Shown in pieces: positions 1 through 6,313 of a DNA stretch of 11,130 bases. A program made the position numbers and the translations under genes. Within the stretch, counting starts at the first letter, position 1. The number at the start of each line of letters is the position of its first letter. The stretch comes from Sphingomonadales bacterium (lineage in GTDB: Bacteria > Pseudomonadota > Alphaproteobacteria > Sphingomonadales > Sphingomonadaceae), in contig JAIXPM010000201.1 in the NCBI GenBank assembly GCA_027486275.1, positions 1 to 11,130 of the forward strand, in the 5' to 3' direction. The notes beneath the pieces are model-generated. The model ran no database searches. It was given only the letters and a program-made list of their open reading frames with translations, and was not told the DNA's origin.

Positions 1-129
1 ATCGCGACGGAGCATCCCGAATTCCGCCACTGGCGCTGGAGCCCGGTTGAGACGCTGGTCGAGATGGCGGCGCCGTTCAAGCGCGAGCTATATGCCGATG
101 TGATCGGCGTGCTGTCGCCCTATCTCTGA
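1..129 (+). CDS. rppH: RNA pyrophosphohydrolase RppH (Nudix), C-terminal fragment
   Basis: The last 42 codons of a gene that begins left of the window are open in frame 1 and end at TGA 127-129. The segment contains EFRHWRW and then PFKRELYADV. This matches the C-terminal end of the RppH/NudH (IalA) Nudix family, which typically reads EFxxWRW followed by a PFKRxVY segment. Family members remove pyrophosphate from the 5' triphosphate end of mRNA and so start RNase E-dependent decay; some also hydrolyse dinucleoside polyphosphates. The Nudix box itself lies outside the window, so catalytic residues cannot be checked. The assignment rests on the C-terminal signature alone. Confidence 0.75.
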   Translation: MATEHPEFRHWRWSPVETLVEMAAPFKRELYADVIGVLSPYL

Positions 130-148
130 ACGCGAAATTGGCGAGAAA

Positions 149-177
149 TTGTGCCGGCCCGGCTGGCGCGTTATGAT
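149..177 (+). promoter_or_regulatory. Candidate sigma-70-type promoter for the GFA-family gene
   Basis: A TTGTGC -35-like hexamer (149-154) is separated by exactly 17 nt from a TATGAT -10-like hexamer (172-177, five of six consensus bases). Transcription would begin near 184, about 20 nt before the GTG at 205. This spacing supports GTG 205 as the true start: a GTG start at 151 would place the promoter inside the coding region. The -35 match is weak (three of six), so this is an inference. Confidence 0.4.
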
Positions 178-191
178 TGCGATCATTTCGC
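168..191. promoter_or_regulatory. Inverted repeat overlapping the -10 region (operator or hairpin)
   Basis: A perfect 5-bp dyad, ATGAT-TGCG-ATCAT (173-186), is flanked symmetrically by TT on both sides and then by GCG (168-170) and CGC (189-191). It covers the candidate -10 element of the GFA gene, where a repressor site would be expected. It could equally form a weak RNA hairpin ending the upstream rppH transcript. No regulator-specific consensus was recognised. Confidence 0.3.
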
Positions 192-204
192 AAAGGGGGC
201 TGCC

Positions 205-612
205 GTGGCAAATCTGAAAGGTGGATGCTTGTGCGGGGCGGTACGCTACAGCGTGTCGGCCGAACCGGCGATGCAGGCCGTCTGTCATTGCAGGAATTGC
301 CAACGTCAGGCCGGCAGCGGCTGGTCGATGATCATGGGTGTGCCGGCGGCGGCCCTGGCCATCACCGGCGAGGTGAAGACCTATCAGGACCATGGCGAAT
401 CCGGCGGCGACGTGCTGCGCCAGTTCTGCCCCAACTGCGGATCGCCGCTGTTCAGCCGGGTTTCGGCGGCGCCTGATCTGGTGTTCATCAAGGCCGGTAC
501 GTTGGACGATACCAGCCAGTTCACGCCGCAGATGCAGTTCTGGACCGACAGCAAACAACATTGGGTCGATATCGCCGGCGTGCCCGGCTTTCCCCGACAG
601 CCCGGGGGCTAG
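205..612 (+). CDS. GFA / CENP-V family zinc-binding protein
   Basis: This 135-aa protein has the full cysteine pattern of the GFA (glutathione-dependent formaldehyde-activating enzyme)/CENP-V fold. It has C8-x-C10 in [11 protein letters not shown]27-x-C29-xx-C32 in [11 protein letters not shown], and C75-xx-C78 in CPNCGSPLF. In this family C8, C10, C75 and C78 hold a structural zinc, and the central three cysteines form a second metal or thiol site. Most bacterial members have no proven substrate, and glutathione-formaldehyde adduct formation is disputed for the family, so no reaction is assigned. GTG 205 is chosen because a purine-rich AAAGGGGG (192-199) sits 5 nt upstream and family proteins begin a few residues before GGCLCG. 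An upstream in-frame GTG at 151 would add 18 residues without homology. The TAG stop overlaps the stop of the convergent thiamine gene. Confidence 0.85.
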   Translation: MANLKGGCLCGAVRYSVSAEPAMQAVCHCRNCQRQAGSGWSMIMGVPAAALAITGEVKTYQDHGESGGDVLRQFCPNCGSPLFSRVSAAPDLVFIKAGTLDDTSQFTPQMQFWTDSKQHWVDIAGVPGFPRQPGG

Positions 613-1607
613 ATCAACCCCGCCAGCGGGCTCGACGGATCGGCGTAACGGCGCTTGCCCATGCGGCCTGCGCGGTAGGCGAGGCGGCCAGATTCGACCG
701 CGAGCTTCATGGCGCGGGCCATCAGGATGGGATCCTTGGCCTCGGCAATGGCGGTGTTCATCAGCACGCCGTCACAGCCCAGTTCCATGGCGACCGCTGC
801 ATCGGATGCCGTGCCCACCCCGGCATCGACCAGCACCGGCACCTTGGCATTCTCGATGATCAGCCGCAGCGTCACCGGGTTCTGGATGCCCAGACCCGAT
901 CCGATCAGGCTGCCCAGCGGCATGATGGCGGCGGCGCCGAGTTCTTCCAGTTTCTTCGCCGCGATGGGATCATCGGCGCAATAAACCATCACGTCGAAGC
1001 CATCCTTCACGAGAATGTCGGTCGCCCGCAGCGTTTCCGCCATGTCGGGATAGAGGGTGCGGGCTTCGCCCAGCACTTCCAGCTTCACCAGATTCCAGCC
1101 GCCCGCCTCGCGCGCCAGACGCAGCGTGCGGATGGCATCATCGGCAGTGAAGCAGCCGGCGGTGTTGGGCAGATAGGTGAAGCGCTTGGGATCGAGAAAG
1201 TCGGTCAGCATCGGCTGGCTGCGATCGGTCACGTTCACCCGGCGCACCGCCACCGTCACGATTTCCGCCCCGCTGGCTTCAGCCGCGGCGGCGTTCTGGG
1301 CATAATCCTTGTACTTGCCGGTGCCAACGATCAGCCGCGAGGTGAAGCGGCGGCCGGCCACTTCCCAGGTGTCGCCATCATCTTGTCCGCCGCCAACGAA
1401 ATGCACGATCTCCAAGGCGTCCCCTTCGGCCAGAACCACATCGGCAAAGGTCGAACGCGGCACGATGGCCAGATTGCGCTCCACCGCCACTTTCGCGGCC
1501 GGCAGCTCCAATTGCGCCAGCAAATCGGCCACGCTGCTGCCAGCGGCAACACGGCGCGGATCGCCATTCAGGGTGATGGTCAGCTCGCTCATTACAGTCG
1601 TCATCAT
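609..1607 (-). CDS. thiG: Fused sulfur carrier ThiS / thiazole synthase ThiG
   Basis: The 332-aa product joins two thiamine-pathway proteins. Residues about 7-74 are a ThiS ubiquitin-like sulfur carrier ([10 protein letters not shown] near the start, ending VHFVGGG at 68-74). After a short acidic linker (QDDGD), residues about 80-332 are ThiG, a TIM-barrel thiazole synthase. ThiG condenses 1-deoxy-D-xylulose 5-phosphate, dehydroglycine and ThiS-borne sulfur into the thiazole phosphate. K175 in LVKLEVLG is the expected Schiff-base lysine. The segments [11 protein letters not shown] and [15 protein letters not shown] (phosphate-binding region) are canonical. ATG 1607 overlaps the engB stop as ATGA; a third in-frame ATG at 1592 ([10 protein letters not shown]) also fits ThiS starts, and neither has a clear Shine-Dalgarno. 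It is the last gene of the leftward operon. A fused bifunctional sulfur carrier/thiazole synthase is a known family. What is odd is that the ThiS Gly-Gly is internal, not a free C-terminus. Confidence 0.93.
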   Translation of the reverse strand: MMTTVMSELTITLNGDPRRVAAGSSVADLLAQLELPAAKVAVERNLAIVPRSTFADVVLAEGDALEIVHFVGGGQDDGDTWEVAGRRFTSRLIVGTGKYKDYAQNAAAAEASGAEIVTVAVRRVNVTDRSQPMLTDFLDPKRFTYLPNTAGCFTADDAIRTLRLAREAGGWNLVKLEVLGEARTLYPDMAETLRATDILVKDGFDVMVYCADDPIAAKKLEELGAAAIMPLGSLIGSGLGIQNPVTLRLIIENAKVPVLVDAGVGTASDAAVAMELGCDGVLMNTAIAEAKDPILMARAMKLAVESGRLAYRAGRMGKRRYADPSSPLAGLI

Positions 1608-2254
1608 TGGCCCGTGGCGGCAGCCAGCACGGCGGCGCGCAATTCGGGGATGCCCTCGCCCTTTTCGGCAGAGGTGGCGATCACTTCCGGATAGGCGGCG
1701 GGATGGATGCGGGCCGCCGCAGAAACGGCCTCGTGCACCTTGGCCAGCTCGGTCGGCTTGATCTTGTCGCCCTTGGTCAGCACCACCTGGAAACTCACGG
1801 CGGCCTTGTCCAGCATGCCCATGATCTCACGGTCCACCGGCTTGATGCCGTGGCGGCAATCGATCAGCACCAGCACCCGGCGCAGCACCGTGCGCCCGCG
1901 CAGATAATCGAACACCAGGTGCTTCCACTGCCGCACCACGTCCTTCGGCGCTTCGGCAAAGCCATAGCCCGGCATGTCGATGATGCGAAACTGCGTCGGC
2001 TCGCCCACGTCGAACACGTTCAGTTCCTGCGTGCGCCCTGGCGTGACTGATGCGCGCGCCAGGCCATTGCGGCCGGTGATGGCATTGAGCAGCGATGATT
2101 TGCCCACGTTCGACCGGCCAGCCACTGCGATTTCCGGCACATCCGGCGCCGGCAGGAACCGCAGTTCCGGCGCCGACAGCAGGAAGCTGACCGGCCCAGC
2201 AAAACGCTTGCGCGCGGCCTCAATCAGATCGGCTTTTGCCTGTTCCTCGGTCAC
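1604..2254 (-). CDS. engB: Ribosome biogenesis GTP-binding protein EngB (YihA/YsxC)
   Basis: This 216-aa TrmE-Era-EngA-EngB-type GTPase acts in large-subunit ribosome assembly and is usually essential. All GTPase motifs are visible: G1 GRSNVGKS (46-53), the G2 threonine T75 in [10 protein letters not shown]3 DMPG (93-96, followed by YGFA), G4 TKGD (160-163) and G5 TSAEKG near residue 195. The LIDCRHG segment (130-136) is also typical of EngB. GTG 2254 is chosen because it overlaps the yidC stop as GTGA and gives the usual family length. The frame stays open to 2557, but that extension lies antisense-free inside yidC, reads as low-quality sequence and lacks homology. Translation is probably coupled to yidC. 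The stop in turn overlaps the thiS-thiG ATG. Confidence 0.95.
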   Translation of the reverse strand: MTEEQAKADLIEAARKRFAGPVSFLLSAPELRFLPAPDVPEIAVAGRSNVGKSSLLNAITGRNGLARASVTPGRTQELNVFDVGEPTQFRIIDMPGYGFAEAPKDVVRQWKHLVFDYLRGRTVLRRVLVLIDCRHGIKPVDREIMGMLDKAAVSFQVVLTKGDKIKPTELAKVHEAVSAAARIHPAAYPEVIATSAEKGEGIPELRAAVLAAATGQ

Positions 2255-4071
2255 TTGCGGCGGCGTCCTGCAGTCGGCTTTGGCGCACCCGGCTTGGGAC
2301 CAGCAGGCTTCGGCGCTGCCTTGGGCGGATTGGGCTTCACGTCGATCACGGCGGCCGATGGCGGGGTCGCTGGCGCCGGATATTTGCGGTTCATGTACAG
2401 CTGCTGCCCGATCGAAACCAGGTTGTTGATCGTCCAATAGAGCTGCAGGCCGGCCGCAAACGGCGCCATGAAGAACATGAAAATCCATGGCATCAGCGCA
2501 AACACCTGCTGCTGCACCGGGTCCATCTGGGCCGGAGACAGCTTCTGCTGCAGCCACATGGTGACACCCAGCAGGATCGGCAGCACGCCCAACGCGATCA
2601 TCGCCGGCGGCTGCCAGGCAATCAGGCCGAACAGGTTCAAGGGCGTCAGCGGATCAGGCGCGGACAGATCCGTCAGCCACAGCACGAACGGCTGGTGACG
2701 CATTTCGATGGAGATCAGCAGCGTCTTGTACAGCGCGTAAAAGATCGGAATCTGCAGCACGATCGGCAGGCAGCCAGCGAGCGGATTGACCTTCTCGGTC
2801 TTGTAGATGGCCATGATTTCCTGCTGTGCGCGCAGCTTGTCGTCGCCATATTTCTCCTGAATCGCCTTCATGCGCGGGCCGATCAGGCGCATCTTGGCCA
2901 TCGATTCATATTGCTTGTTGGCAATCGGGAACATGATGGCGCGCACGATCAGGGTCAGCCCGATGATGGCGACGCCGAAATTGCCGGTGAACTTGAACAG
3001 GAAATCGAGCAGGTGGAAGATCGGTTTGGCGATCACTTCGAACCAGCCCCAGCTCACCGATTTGTCCAGCCGAGGAATGCCGGCTTCGGCGTAGCGGTCG
3101 ATCAGATCCACATCCTTGGCACCGGCAAACAATTTGGCGGTGCTGGCAATGCGGCCACCCGCCGGCACGGTGACAGCATCGGCCAGCCAATCGGCCTGAT
3201 ACTGGCCGGCGGCATATTGGAAGGTGGCGGCGATCTTGGCCTTCTGATCCGGCACGGAGGCGGCCAGCCAGTATTTTTCGGTGAGGCCGAGCCAGCCACC
3301 GGTGGAGGTGAAGCGCTGCGGGCCATCATCACGCAGCTTTTCAAACTCCAGATCGCTGTCTTTCAACGTGTCCTGCAACACCCCGATTGGGCCGACATGA
3401 ACATTGGTTTCGGCAGCGGCGGCTTCACCGCGGCGGGAGACCAGGCCGAACGGCTGCAGCACAACCGGCGCAGCGCCAGGGTTCTCGACGCTCTGTTCGA
3501 CAGTGAACAAGAAATCCTTGTCCACGCTGATCTTCTGGCGGAACACCAGGCCAGATGGCGCGGTGGTGCTGAGCGTTACCGGGGTTGCCGAAGTCAGCGT
3601 CGGGCGATCGGCCGTCCACACCGCCGTGGCCGGCGGCGCCAACGCACCCACCCAGCCGAACTGGGCAAACTGCGCGTCTGCCGTGCGGCTGGGCGAAAAC
3701 AGGCGCACAGGCGGCGATGCCTTGTCGTTGGTCTGGCGATAGCTGGGCAGCACCAGATCATCGAAACGGGCACCAGTGAGATTGATCGAGCCCTTCAGGC
3801 GCGGGGTATCGATGGCAACGCGCGGGCTTGCGGCCAGCGCGACGTCACGGCCAAGGATGGCGCCCGGCCCGGCAATGGCCGGGGCGGCACCCTGCAGGGC
3901 GGCCGGAGCCGGAGCGCCAGCCGGCGCTGCCGAACTGGCAACCGGCGTGGGCGCTTCGGTGGGGAAGAAGCGATCGGCAACAACGGTCCAGCCGAGCAGC
4001 ACCATGGTGGAAAGCACCACGGCGAGCACGATGTTCTTCACGTCGGGCGATTGATTGTCCTGAGGAGGCAA
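2251..4071 (-). CDS. yidC: Membrane protein insertase YidC
   Basis: This 606-aa inner-membrane insertase works alone or with SecYEG to place membrane proteins. Residues 11-32 form the N-terminal membrane anchor. An Ala/Pro-rich linker (about 38-70) leads into the large periplasmic beta-domain (about 75-335). The conserved core of five membrane segments follows: VAIIGLTLIVRAIMFPIANKQ (R377 is the expected arginine of the hydrophilic groove), the cytoplasmic coiled hairpin with IQEKYGDDK (404-412), NPLAGCLPIVLQIPIFYALYK (429-449), and further segments near 482-506 and 522-552. The tail from 563 is Lys/Pro-rich with repeated PKP and ends in RRRK. The start is TTG 4071: no ATG or GTG lies in frame between the upstream stop (TAG at 4120-4122) and this codon, and AGAGAGA lies 5 nt upstream. 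GTG 4041 (residue 11) is an alternative lacking a ribosome site. The stop overlaps the engB start. Confidence 0.96.
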   Translation of the reverse strand: MPPQDNQSPDVKNIVLAVVLSTMVLLGWTVVADRFFPTEAPTPVASSAAPAGAPAPAALQGAAPAIAGPGAILGRDVALAASPRVAIDTPRLKGSINLTGARFDDLVLPSYRQTNDKASPPVRLFSPSRTADAQFAQFGWVGALAPPATAVWTADRPTLTSATPVTLSTTAPSGLVFRQKISVDKDFLFTVEQSVENPGAAPVVLQPFGLVSRRGEAAAAETNVHVGPIGVLQDTLKDSDLEFEKLRDDGPQRFTSTGGWLGLTEKYWLAASVPDQKAKIAATFQYAAGQYQADWLADAVTVPAGGRIASTAKLFAGAKDVDLIDRYAEAGIPRLDKSVSWGWFEVIAKPIFHLLDFLFKFTGNFGVAIIGLTLIVRAIMFPIANKQYESMAKMRLIGPRMKAIQEKYGDDKLRAQQEIMAIYKTEKVNPLAGCLPIVLQIPIFYALYKTLLISIEMRHQPFVLWLTDLSAPDPLTPLNLFGLIAWQPPAMIALGVLPILLGVTMWLQQKLSPAQMDPVQQQVFALMPWIFMFFMAPFAAGLQLYWTINNLVSIGQQLYMNRKYPAPATPPSAAVIDVKPNPPKAAPKPAGPKPGAPKPTAGRRRK

Positions 4072-4112
4072 GATTGTCTCTCTGGCTGGAAGGGCAGGAT
4101 TCGGATGGGATC

Positions 4113-4129
4113 GCGGCTGCTATAGCCGC
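4113..4129 (-). other. Hairpin immediately after the yidD stop, in the yidC leader
   Basis: GCGGCT (4113-4118) and AGCCGC (4124-4129) form a perfect 6-bp stem with a 5-nt loop. The hairpin starts directly after the yidD stop codon, in the only untranslated stretch of the operon interior (4072-4129, 58 nt). There is no T tract on the coding strand, so it does not look like a strong terminator. A processing, stability or attenuation element is possible. The stem is short, so chance occurrence is not excluded. Confidence 0.3.
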
Positions 4130-4339
4130 TCAGGGCACCGGGTCATAGCCCGAACCCCCCCAGGGGTGGCAGCGGGCAATGCGGCGCATGGCGAGGCCAA
4201 AACCCCGCACCGGTCCGTGGCGTTCGATGGCGGTGATGGCATAGGCCGAACAACTGGGCGAAAAACGGCAGGAGGGGGGCAGGACGGCGGAAAATGTCAC
4301 CTGCCACAGGCGGATCGGCCAGATCAGCAGTGATTTCAT
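4130..4339 (-). CDS. yidD: Membrane protein insertion efficiency factor YidD
   Basis: This 69-aa YidD (DUF37) protein is a small membrane-associated factor made next to YidC and thought to help YidC-dependent insertion. Its N-terminal amphipathic or hydrophobic segment LLIWPIRLWQ leads into CRFSPSCSAYA with C24 and C30, then RCHPWGG with C57. The protein ends GYDPVP, the family's usual C-terminus. ATG 4339 is chosen because it overlaps the rnpA stop as ATGA, has GGGGAG 7 nt upstream, and gives the normal family start MKSLLIWPIRL. An in-frame upstream ATG at 4369 would add ten residues inside rnpA with no support. The gene lies between rnpA and yidC, the conserved bacterial order. Confidence 0.95.
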   Translation of the reverse strand: MKSLLIWPIRLWQVTFSAVLPPSCRFSPSCSAYAITAIERHGPVRGFGLAMRRIARCHPWGGSGYDPVP

Positions 4340-4725
4340 CGCCGGGCTCCCCGTCCACTCGTTTGCCAAGGTTTTTCCGTCGCCTTAGGTGGGAGATGGG
4401 CCTTTTCCAGCGCCTTTTCCAGATCAGCCTTCAACACGGCGAAATTGCGGGTGAGGCCGGCCTCGCGCCCGATCAGCACATGATCGGCGCCGAGATGGCC
4501 GTGGGTGGGCAGGGTGAGGAGCACGATTTCACGCAGGCGGCGCTTCAGCCGGTTGCGGATCACGCTGTTGCCGATCTTCTTGGTGACGGTGTAGCCGGCC
4601 CGCATCAGGGGCGCACCATCAGCCCGCTGCCGCACGAGCAGCACAAAGCCGGCGGATGGTACCCGCCGGCCCTGATTTGCAGCCAGGAAATCCCGTCGCT
4701 GCCGGATGGTCTCCGGCGCGCGCAT
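4336..4725 (-). CDS. rnpA: Ribonuclease P protein component
   Basis: This 129-aa basic protein binds the RNase P RNA and helps it cleave the 5' leader from pre-tRNA. The hallmark RNR segment is clear: KKIGNSVIRNRLKRRLRE (49-66). It is preceded by RRDFLAANQGRR and GFVLLVRQR, the substrate-binding cleft region. The C-terminal end (about 103-129) is a charged tail rich in Lys and Ala, common in alphaproteobacterial versions. ATG 4725 lies 5 nt after the rpmH stop, so translation is probably coupled to L34. The stop overlaps the yidD start. Length and motif order are normal. Confidence 0.96.
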   Translation of the reverse strand: MRAPETIRQRRDFLAANQGRRVPSAGFVLLVRQRADGAPLMRAGYTVTKKIGNSVIRNRLKRRLREIVLLTLPTHGHLGADHVLIGREAGLTRNFAVLKADLEKALEKAHLPPKATEKPWQTSGRGARR

Positions 4726-4730
4726 CAGCG

Positions 4731-4865
4731 TCAGGCCGAAAGCTTCTTGCGGCCGCGGGCGCGACGGGCGCGGATGACATTACGGCCGCCGACAGTGGCC
4801 ATACGCGCGCGGTAGCCGTGACGGCGGGCGCGGACGAGCTTGGACGGCTGATAAGTGCGCTTCAT
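4731..4865 (-). CDS. rpmH: 50S ribosomal protein L34
   Basis: This 44-aa protein begins [20 protein letters not shown], continues [20 protein letters not shown] and ends KLSA. This is the complete, highly conserved L34 sequence: a very basic, Arg-rich protein of the large ribosomal subunit. The only unusual point is N at the position that is often K in VGGRKV. ATG 4865 has AGGA about 9-10 nt upstream. It is the first gene of the leftward operon, directly followed by rnpA, the near-universal bacterial pair. Confidence 0.98.
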   Translation of the reverse strand: MKRTYQPSKLVRARRHGYRARMATVGGRNVIRARRARGRKKLSA

Positions 4866-4928
4866 GGGAAACAGTCCTGAAAATAGATTCGGTCAGGCCG
4901 CAGTCGCCTGCGTCCGGAAAGAATGGTG

Positions 4929-4957
4929 CCGATAATGTGCCGGCCCCACAGAGTCAA
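4929..4957 (-). promoter_or_regulatory. Candidate promoter for the rpmH-rnpA-yidD-yidC-engB-thiSG operon
   Basis: Read on the minus strand, TTGACT (4957-4952) is followed after exactly 17 nt by TATCGG (4934-4929). The -35 matches the housekeeping consensus in five of six bases. The -10 is weak in E. coli terms, but alphaproteobacterial -10 elements are often divergent. The transcript would start near 4922, leaving a leader of about 55-60 nt before the rpmH ATG. Confidence 0.5.
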
Positions 4958-4961
4958 CGCA

Positions 4962-4977
4962 CTTGTCACTGGACAAG
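4962..4977. promoter_or_regulatory. Perfect dyad in the rpmH/argJ divergent region
   Basis: CTTGTC (4962-4967) and GACAAG (4972-4977) are exact inverted repeats with a 4-nt spacer. The dyad lies 5 nt upstream of the rpmH -35 element on one side and about 28 nt before the argJ ATG on the other. It could therefore be a regulator site for either gene, or part of the argJ 5' leader. No known regulator consensus was recognised, and the arms are short. Confidence 0.3.
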
Positions 4978-5005
4978 CTGCATATTGGCAGCAAAGGCGA
5001 AATCC

Positions 5006-6229
5006 ATGGAACGCTCCCCGCTCGCCCTGCCCTTCCCCACCCTTGGTCCCATTGCCGGAGTGCGCATCGGCACGGCCAGCGTCGCCTACAAGAAATGGAC
5101 GCGGGACTGCGTGACGCTGGTGGAACTTGCCCCCGGCACCGTGGTGGCCGGTGTGACGACGCAATCGAAATGCCCGTCGCCCGAAGTGGAGTTGTGCCGG
5201 GCCAAGCTGCCGCAGGGCCAAGCGCGCGGGCTGATCGTCAACGCCGGCAACAGCAATGCCTTTACTGGCATGTCAGGCCGTGAGGCGGCCAGAGTGCAGG
5301 CCGCGCGAGTGGCCGAAGTGCTGGGTTGCAACCCGGACCGTGTGTTCAGTGCATCCACCGGCGTGATCGGCGTGCCGCTGCCGGTCGATCTGGCGCTGTC
5401 CGGCGTAACACAGGCCCATGCGGCACTGGGCCAGGCCGATTGGCTGGCCGCCACCAACGCCATCGGCACCACCGACACCTTCCCCAAGGCCGCCACGGCC
5501 AGCGCCATCGTCGCCGGCACGCGCGTGACCATTGTGGGGATCGTGAAAGGCAGCGGCATGATCATGCCCGACATGGCGACGATGCTGGGCTTCATCTTCA
5601 GCGATGCTGCCATCACGCCAGCACTGTGGCAGCAGATGCTGCAGGCCGCCGTCGCCCCCACGTTCAACAGCATCACAGTGGACAGTGACACCAGCACATC
5701 GGACACGGTGCTGGCCTTCGCCACCGGCGCCGCCGACCATCCCGTGCTCAAAAGGATGGATGACGCGGGCGCTTACGCGCTGGCCGCCGCATTGACAGAC
5801 GTGTGCCGCCAACTCGCCATCCTGGTGGTGCGCGACGGCGAAGGCGCGCAGAAGCTGATCGAGGTGAATGTGACCGGCGCGGTGGACGATGCCTCGGCCA
5901 AGCGCATCGCCATGAGCATCGCCAATTCGCCCCTGCTGAAAACCGCGATTGCCGGCGGCGACGCCAATTGGGGCCGGGTGGTGATGGCCGTCGGCAAGGC
6001 CGGCGAACCCGCCGAGCGCGATCTGCTTTCGATCCGTTTCGGCGACACGCTGGTGGCCGAACAGGGCATGGTCGTCCCCGGCTATGATGAAGCCCCGGTG
6101 GCGGCGCACCTTGCCGGGCAAGAAGTGCGCATCACCGTCGATCTCGGCCTTGGGCACGGCCGGGCCCGCGTGTGGACCTGCGATCTCACCCACGGCTACA
6201 TCAGCATCAATGCTGATTATCGCAGCTGA
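5006..6229 (+). CDS. argJ: Glutamate N-acetyltransferase / amino-acid acetyltransferase ArgJ
   Basis: This 407-aa ornithine acetyltransferase moves the acetyl group from N-acetylornithine to glutamate. This regenerates N-acetylglutamate in the cyclic arginine pathway, and many members also use acetyl-CoA. The precursor cleaves itself before T192 in KGSGMIMPDMATMLGF; T192 becomes the nucleophile and the new N-terminus of the beta chain. The oxyanion-hole pair T118-G119 lies in STGVIG. Other conserved segments are NAGNSNAFTG (79-88), SDTSTSDT (227-234) and GGDANWGR (317-324), and the C-terminus is the usual YISINADYRS. ATG 5006 has AAAGG 8 nt upstream and gives the family length. The frame stays open upstream to 4937, but that part lies in the promoter region and lacks homology. 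The sequence does not show whether the enzyme is monofunctional or bifunctional. Confidence 0.96.
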   Translation: MERSPLALPFPTLGPIAGVRIGTASVAYKKWTRDCVTLVELAPGTVVAGVTTQSKCPSPEVELCRAKLPQGQARGLIVNAGNSNAFTGMSGREAARVQAARVAEVLGCNPDRVFSASTGVIGVPLPVDLALSGVTQAHAALGQADWLAATNAIGTTDTFPKAATASAIVAGTRVTIVGIVKGSGMIMPDMATMLGFIFSDAAITPALWQQMLQAAVAPTFNSITVDSDTSTSDTVLAFATGAADHPVLKRMDDAGAYALAAALTDVCRQLAILVVRDGEGAQKLIEVNVTGAVDDASAKRIAMSIANSPLLKTAIAGGDANWGRVVMAVGKAGEPAERDLLSIRFGDTLVAEQGMVVPGYDEAPVAAHLAGQEVRITVDLGLGHGRARVWTCDLTHGYISINADYRS

Positions 6230-6254
6230 ACGCTGCTGGGGCCGACGACCGCAG

Positions 6255-6286
6255 CTGCCCCCTCCCCATAATGGCACTGGGGGCAG
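6255..6286 (+). terminator. Candidate hairpin terminator after argJ
   Basis: CTGCCCCC (6255-6262) pairs perfectly with GGGGGCAG (6279-6286), an 8-bp G+C-rich stem. The 16-nt loop contains a second small inverted repeat, CCAT-A-ATGG (6266-6274). It begins 26 nt after the argJ stop, within the 84-nt gap before the next gene. No T run follows, so it is not a classical intrinsic terminator. It may act as a weak terminator or 3'-end stabiliser, with read-through into the GST gene. Confidence 0.4.
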
Positions 6287-6313
6287 GCCGGTTTGAGGGG
6301 CATCATCCCGGCC

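Noticed and set aside
530..550. Search for a new defence or mobile system in the window
   Set aside because: All genes belong to known core families with intact motifs, and no transposase, integrase, toxin-antitoxin pair, tandem spacer array or compositional break was seen in any part of the window.
561..1694. 377-codon open frame on the plus strand opposite thiS-thiG
   Set aside because: Antisense shadow with biased His/Gln/Arg composition; the minus-strand fusion protein explains the region fully.
2255..2557. N-terminal extension of engB by about 100 residues into yidC
   Set aside because: The extra sequence has no homology to EngB, lies within yidC in another frame, and GTG 2254 gives the normal family length and a GTGA coupling overlap.
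2236..4125. 629-codon open frame on the plus strand opposite yidC
   Set aside because: Its composition is that of an antisense shadow (His/Arg/Gln/Gly-rich) with no recognisable family. YidC on the minus strand is complete and well conserved.
4931..4940. DnaA-box-like TTATCGGCA on the minus strand near rpmH, hinting at an origin
   Set aside because: Only about seven of nine bases fit, it is single, no AT-rich unwinding region or dnaA/parAB genes are nearby, and rpmH does not mark the origin in alphaproteobacteria. It more likely belongs to the promoter -10 area.
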